From Actinoplanes lobatus (GTDB taxonomy: Bacteria; Actinomycetota; Actinomycetes; Mycobacteriales; Micromonosporaceae): DNA of 64,000 nt. Positions 60,110 to 64,000 of this stretch are shown piece after piece. Both the position numbers and the translations under genes were made by a program. The stretch's first letter is position 1, and every line of letters begins with the position of its first letter. Below the pieces are notes generated by a model. That model ran no database searches and was not told where the DNA came from. It saw only the letters and a program-made list of their open reading frames with translations. Location: contig NZ_JACHNC010000001.1 in NCBI RefSeq assembly GCF_014205215.1, positions 4,717,001 to 4,781,000 on the forward strand, given 5' to 3'.

Positions 60110-60291
60110 ATGGATGTCGACGAGGCGTCGAGGGCGCTGGCCGAGATGTCGCCATCGTGGTGGGCTCGGTGATGCGGCTGTATGACGTCGCCGCGTCCAA
60201 CACCATCGGCGGCCTGGCCGCCTCGATCGTCCTGATCCTGGGTGTGGGGCCGGCGCAGGCCGCCGCGGCCCGTCCGAGGAAGCGGCCATGA
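60110..60291 (+). pseudogene. Frameshifted small membrane-protein gene
   Basis: The ATG at 60110 (ribosome site GGGGAAGG) opens MDVDEASRALAEMSPSWWAR and stops at 60172. In the +1-shifted frame the sequence continues VGSVMRLYDVAASNTIGGLA, a TM segment, and ends with a TGA that overlaps the regulator's ATG (ATGA). Start signal in one frame and coupled end in another indicate a single ancestral gene of about 60 codons broken by an indel between about 60145 and 60180. Confidence 0.5.
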
Positions 60292-60611
60292 GCGGCGGCC
60301 GGCCAGCGGGTTTCAACGAGCTGCTGCACTTCCCGGTCCGGCTCTCGATCGTGTCGCTGCTCGCTCCGGCCGTGCACGTCGAGTTCAGCTTCCTGCGGGA
60401 GGCGACCGGGCTCAGCGACTCCGCACTGAGCAAGCAGCTGACCAGCCTCCAGGAGGCGGGCTATGTCGAGGTCCGCCGCACCGGCCGCCGGGCCACCGCG
60501 GCCCTCACCACCGAGGGCCGCCAAGCCTTGGCCGAACACGCGGCCGCCCTGCGCGCCCTGCTGGGCACCGCCTTCGAGGAGTCCCCAGCCGACGAATCGC
60601 TCCAGCAGTAG
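60288..60611 (+). CDS. Small winged-helix transcriptional regulator
   Basis: A 107-residue DNA-binding protein of the HTH_34/MarR-like winged-helix type. The recognition part is VEFSFLREATGLSDSALSKQ LTSLQEAGYVEVRR, then the wing TGRRATAALTTEGRQALAEH. No ligand domain is present, so it may sense by dimer changes alone. It is coupled (ATGA) to the broken membrane-protein gene before it. The dyad at 60048-60074 is its likely operator, possibly also controlling the dioxygenase. Confidence 0.85.
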   Translation: MSGGRPAGFNELLHFPVRLSIVSLLAPAVHVEFSFLREATGLSDSALSKQLTSLQEAGYVEVRRTGRRATAALTTEGRQALAEHAAALRALLGTAFEESPADESLQQ

Positions 60612-60641
60612 CCCCGGCCCGGTCCTCCGGCTCGTCTGGCC

Positions 60642-63263
60642 TCAGGCGCTGTCAGCCCAGCGGTCGAGCATTCGGGCGTGCGCCACGGTATCCGGGTGTT
60701 TCGGTCCGACGATCTCTCTGAACTGCTCCACCGCTCTCGTGAGCAGCGCGACCGCCTCATTCTTCCGGCCGTCCTGCCAGTAGGAGACGGCGAGGTTGGC
60801 GCGGGCGCGGATCGTGTCGGGGTGTTGGTTGCCGAGGATGCGTTCGCGGTCGGTCAGTACTTGTTCTTCGAGCGCGATGGCGTCGCGGGTGCGGCCGTCC
60901 TGCCAGTAGGAGACGGCGAGGTTGGCGCGGGCGCGGATCGTGTCGGGGTGTTGGTTGCCGAGGATGCGTTCGCGGTCGGTCAGTACTTGTTCTTCGAGCG
61001 CGATGGCGTCGCGGGTGCGGCCGTCCTGCCCGTAGGAGGCAGCGAGGTTGGCGCGGGCGCGGATCGTGTCGGGGTGTTGGTTGCCGAGGATGCGTTCGCG
61101 GTCGGTCAGTACTTGTTCTTCGAGCGCGATGGCGTCGCGGGTGCGGCCGTCCTGCCCGTAGGAGACGGCGAGGTTGGCGCGGGCGCGGATGGTGTCGGGG
61201 TGTTGGTTGCCGAGGATGCGTTCGCTATCGGTCAGTACCTGTTCTTCGAGCGCGATGGCGTCACGGGTGCGGCCGTCCTGCCAGTAGGAGGCGGCGAGGT
61301 TGGCGCGGGCGAGGATGGTGTTGGGGTGCTGGTTGCCCAGGATGTGCTCGGATTCGCCGACGACTTGTTCTTGGAGGGTGATGGCGTCACGGGTGCGGCC
61401 GTCCTGCCGATAGGAGGCGGCGAGGTTGGCACGGGCGAGGATGGTGTCGGGGTGCTGGTTGCCGAGGATGCGTTCGCTATCGGTCAGTACCTGTTCTTCG
61501 AGCGCGATGGCGTCACGGGTGCGGCCGTCCCGCCCGTAGGAGACGGCGAGGTTGGCGCGGGCGTCGATGGTCTCGGAGCGTTGGTTCCCTAGCAGTCGCT
61601 CGGCCTTCTCCGCGACGGCTGTCCGGTAATCGACCGCTGACCGGTACAGGCCCGCATCACTGAGACTAATTCCTACCGAATGGACCAGAGTGTGGACCTC
61701 GGGTAGCCACAGGGCATCGTCGGATACCTCGTACAGCGTGATGCTGTTGGCGCGTAGCGAGGTGGTGAGGTCGGTGACCATATGGTCGTTCTCGGGCCAT
61801 ATTTCGCGGAGTGCGTCGGCGGCCGCGCGAGCTGCGGTGGGGAGGTTCTTGGCGGACTCTCGGGCGGCGCGGGCGGTCAGGGCGTGGATGCGTACTGCTC
61901 GGGCGCTGTCGCCGGGGGTGTGGTTGATCAGGCTGTAGCGGTACAGGAGCCGGAGCACCTCGCGGGCACGGGAGGCGGTGACCGGGGCGCCGGCGGCGGA
62001 CGACAGATAGCCGGTGACCGCCTCTGTGCCCCAGAACGCCTCGGGATGGCCCGCCGGGTCCAGGAGCGAGGCAAGGGTGAGCGTGGGGCGGGCCAGGCCG
62101 ACCGGTTCGGTGACGTCGGCGGCCTTCAACGCCAGCAGCAGAGTGGTCGCCACCGGGCGGGTGTAGTCGTCGGGTCGGCTCGTGGCGGGCATCAGTTCGG
62201 TCAGACGGTGGCTGCTGTCGCGGTAGAGGGACAGGTAGGCGCGACAGGGCAGAGCCTGGTTGATCAGGTAGGCGGTGGCGTGGGAGAGCGCGAGCGGCAG
62301 ATGGCCGAGCGCCTCGGTCAGCTCGGGGACCGAGTCGTCGAGGCAGGCGGCCAGGCCCTCCCTTTCGAGGCGGGCGGTGAGGTAGGCGATCGACTCGCCG
62401 GGGCTGTACACGTCGATGTCGATCTTCTGGCGGCCGCTGCTCAGGACGGTCGCGTCCTGGAGCCGGGTGGTGGCGAGGGTCCAGCCGGTCGGCCGGGCCG
62501 GAGGCCACAGGTCCGCGATGTGTGCGGGGTCGGTGACGTCGTCCAGCACGATCAGCCAGGTCAGGTCGGTGGTGTGCAGCCACTCCAGGAAGGCGGCGGC
62601 GTCGGCGCTTTCGTCGGTGCCGGAGACGCCGGGGGCCTTCACTCGCTCGGCGGCCCGGGCGTAGGCGGTGAGGATCTGGTCGGGGCTGCCGGCGGGGACC
62701 CAGACGACCAGGTCGGTCCTCCTCTCCACGATGGCCTGGTGAGCGAACCACGCCGCCAGCTGCGACTTGCCGACCCCTCCGCCGCCGGACAGGACGCGGG
62801 CTGCGCGGCCGGCGTCGTCGTTCTCGCCGAGGACCACGTCGGTGCCCGCGCCGCGGGCCGCCATGATGCGTTCGCGAAGGCCGGTGCGCGGCTGGAAGGC
62901 GGAGGCGAGAGGCGGGATCGTGCCCACGCATTCCGGTTTCGCCCCGGAGACGTCGTTATCGGCCGTGCCCGATCCGGCGGCGGCGATCGGTTCTGCGGAT
63001 GTGCTCGGGTCTGTGGTGGCTGGTCCTGCGGCGGTGGTGGTCGGTTGTGCGGTGGCGGGCGGATCGGGGGTGACGGGCGGTTGTGGGGGTGGGAACAGGT
63101 AGGTGGCGGCGAAGGTGACCAGGGCGACCACGACGGCTATCGCGCTGGCCAGCTGGTCGGCGATCTCCAGGCCGGCACCGAAGAGGAAGGCGGCCAGGCA
63201 GGCCACGACGGCGGCGAAGAGGATCCGGCCGACCAAGATCGCGCGGGGGGTACGGGGCGGCAT
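60642..63263 (-). CDS. Membrane-anchored NB-ARC/TPR STAND ATPase
   Basis: An 873-residue protein. Two TM segments (about 12-33 and 37-57) anchor the N-terminus, followed by a Pro/Thr/Ala-rich linker (58-105). The STAND ATPase has P-loop GGGGVGKS at 160-167 and Walker B WLIVLDD at 236-242, with TLATTRL as sensor. A winged-helix/helical part leads to a C-terminal TPR array of seven 42-residue repeats (GNQHPDTIRARANLAVSYxQ). The repeats are nearly identical at DNA level. Function is unknown; related STAND-TPR proteins are candidate sensors of infection or of regulatory peptides. Confidence 0.85.
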   Translation of the reverse strand: MPPRTPRAILVGRILFAAVVACLAAFLFGAGLEIADQLASAIAVVVALVTFAATYLFPPPQPPVTPDPPATAQPTTTAAGPATTDPSTSAEPIAAAGSGTADNDVSGAKPECVGTIPPLASAFQPRTGLRERIMAARGAGTDVVLGENDDAGRAARVLSGGGGVGKSQLAAWFAHQAIVERRTDLVVWVPAGSPDQILTAYARAAERVKAPGVSGTDESADAAAFLEWLHTTDLTWLIVLDDVTDPAHIADLWPPARPTGWTLATTRLQDATVLSSGRQKIDIDVYSPGESIAYLTARLEREGLAACLDDSVPELTEALGHLPLALSHATAYLINQALPCRAYLSLYRDSSHRLTELMPATSRPDDYTRPVATTLLLALKAADVTEPVGLARPTLTLASLLDPAGHPEAFWGTEAVTGYLSSAAGAPVTASRAREVLRLLYRYSLINHTPGDSARAVRIHALTARAARESAKNLPTAARAAADALREIWPENDHMVTDLTTSLRANSITLYEVSDDALWLPEVHTLVHSVGISLSDAGLYRSAVDYRTAVAEKAERLLGNQRSETIDARANLAVSYGRDGRTRDAIALEEQVLTDSERILGNQHPDTILARANLAASYRQDGRTRDAITLQEQVVGESEHILGNQHPNTILARANLAASYWQDGRTRDAIALEEQVLTDSERILGNQHPDTIRARANLAVSYGQDGRTRDAIALEEQVLTDRERILGNQHPDTIRARANLAASYGQDGRTRDAIALEEQVLTDRERILGNQHPDTIRARANLAVSYWQDGRTRDAIALEEQVLTDRERILGNQHPDTIRARANLAVSYWQDGRKNEAVALLTRAVEQFREIVGPKHPDTVAHARMLDRWADSA
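60708..61589 (-). repeat. Seven in-frame 126-bp repeats encoding TPRs
   Basis: Exactly 7 x 126 bases. Each unit encodes one 42-residue TPR; units 4-6 differ mainly in the Trp/Gly and Val/Ala of LAVSYWQ or LAASYGQ, and share long identical stretches. Such uniformity means recent duplication or gene conversion, and the copy number is likely to vary among strains. Confidence 0.93.
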
Positions 63264-63344
63264 GGGCGGCGGCCTTCCGGCGTGCTACTGCTGAGAACCG
63301 CCAGTTTAGGAAGACCGATCCATGCGGGACAGTCGCCGATCAGG

Positions 63345-64000
63345 TCAGAAGTAGACGTCCTCGTGGGACTTGTCGTAGCCGCGGATCTCGGTGAGGCGGT
63401 TCTCGGTTACCAGGCGGGCCCAGGCGGGGTTGCCGAGCAGGATCCGGCCTACGGCGACCAGGTCGTACTCGCCGGTCGTTAGGCCCTCGGTCAAGCGGGA
63501 CATATGGAGGAAAGTGCTGGTCAGGCCGACTGAGCCGACGGTGATCGACGGGCGGCCGGTCAGCTTCTTGGCCCAGCCGGCCAGGTTGAGCGGGGAGCCA
63601 GGGAAGGCCGGTTCCCAGAAGCGGCGCTGGGAGGCGTGGAAGGCGTCGGCACCGGCGTCCGCGAGCACCGTGAGGATCTCGGCGAGTTCGGCGGGGGACT
63701 GGGCGATACGGGCCTGGTAATCGCGTTCCTTGAACTGGGAGAAGCGGACGATCACCGGCATCGTTGGCGGGAGTTCGGCGCGGACCGCGCGGATCACCTC
63801 GGCCGGGAAGGCGGCACGACGGGCGGGGGAGCCGCCGAAAGAGTCGGTTCGGTGGTTGGTGGCCGGCCACAGGAATTCGTCCAACAGGTAACCGTGGGCG
63901 CCGTGGATCTCCACCGCGTCGAAGCCGGCGCGGGCCGCCACCCGGGCCGACTCGGCGTAGGCGGCCAGGATGGTGTCGATGTCGGCGATGGACATGGCGT
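63345..64000 (-). CDS. NADH:flavin oxidoreductase (Old Yellow Enzyme), 5' end outside window
   Basis: The C-terminal 218 or more residues of an OYE-type FMN enzyme; the frame runs off the right edge. Visible signatures are AARAGFDAVEIHGAHGYLLD and EFLWPATNHRTDSFGGS, with the catalytic-site HGAH, and the phosphate-binding GSVGLTS and VAVGRILLGNPAWARLV. It would reduce activated double bonds of enones or steroids. The methionine at 63995 is probably internal, because OYE domains have about 150 residues before this point. Confidence 0.88.
   Translation of the reverse strand, partial: AMSIADIDTILAAYAESARVAARAGFDAVEIHGAHGYLLDEFLWPATNHRTDSFGGSPARRAAFPAEVIRAVRAELPPTMPVIVRFSQFKERDYQARIAQSPAELAEILTVLADAGADAFHASQRRFWEPAFPGSPLNLAGWAKKLTGRPSITVGSVGLTSTFLHMSRLTEGLTTGEYDLVAVGRILLGNPAWARLVTENRLTEIRGYDKSHEDVYF

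Overview
The window is about 72% GC actinobacterial chromosome, with GTG and TTG starts, ATGA overlaps and leaderless promoters. The genes (ESX-type small proteins, AfsR/BTAD regulator, DrrAB-type exporter, F420-type oxidoreductase, TetR regulators, many MFS exporters) and the palindromic intergenic repeats with a GTCCAAGATC core point to a soil Micromonosporaceae, perhaps Actinoplanes-like. That genus call is inference. No insertion sequence, prophage or CRISPR array was recognised.

Left end (1-6.6 kb): a probable steroid-catabolism locus. Two short-chain dehydrogenases and a KstR2-like TetR repressor lie on the minus strand; a zinc alcohol dehydrogenase and an F420-type oxidoreductase lie on the plus strand. 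One exact match to the published KstR2 motif and one to the KstR motif sit in the intergenic spaces. A quinone-oxidoreductase-like enzyme and a DesK/DesR-type two-component pair follow.

6.6-19.5 kb: a large NACHT STAND ATPase with a leaderless start; an MFS exporter behind a perfect 30-bp palindrome, with a TetR gene; a secreted pectate lyase with a LacI-type operator; a large lipoprotein; a KtrB/KtrA potassium pair; and a type VII (ESX) cassette of an EspC-like protein, a WXG-like protein ending in an HExxH domain, and a small zinc-ribbon protein.

19.5-29.1 kb: BTAD/STAND regulator, DrrB and DrrA, a dicarboxylate symporter, a glucose-6-phosphate dehydrogenase-like enzyme, a methyltransferase and TetR gene around two tandem operators, and a DUF2784 protein. 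At 29.1-29.9 kb a leader-ORF/terminator unit is followed by five tRNA genes and a tRNA fragment; one tRNA pairs a CAG anticodon with a short variable loop.

30-37 kb: DHFR-like and NUDIX proteins, an MFS exporter, a shortened EF-G paralogue behind a 35-codon leader ORF, a CPBP protease and another MFS exporter. At 37.2-43.7 kb minisatellites and two arrays of one palindromic repeat family flank a phosphotransferase and a three-gene MoxR/VWA/unknown operon.

44-53.3 kb: LuxR-type regulator, VanZ protein, and a polysaccharide cluster (GT4 glycosyltransferase, CapD-type dehydratase, UDP-sugar dehydrogenase, priming sugar transferase, PLP protein). A DMT-like membrane protein and a small conserved protein follow.

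54-64 kb: DoxX-like protein, a second ESX-like cassette (WXG-like, EspG-like, lipase-fold effector, lipoprotein), an FdhA-type dehydrogenase, a Tat-exported intradiol dioxygenase, a small winged-helix regulator behind an apparently frameshifted membrane-protein gene, a membrane-anchored STAND ATPase with seven nearly identical 42-residue TPR repeats, and a truncated flavin oxidoreductase at the right edge.
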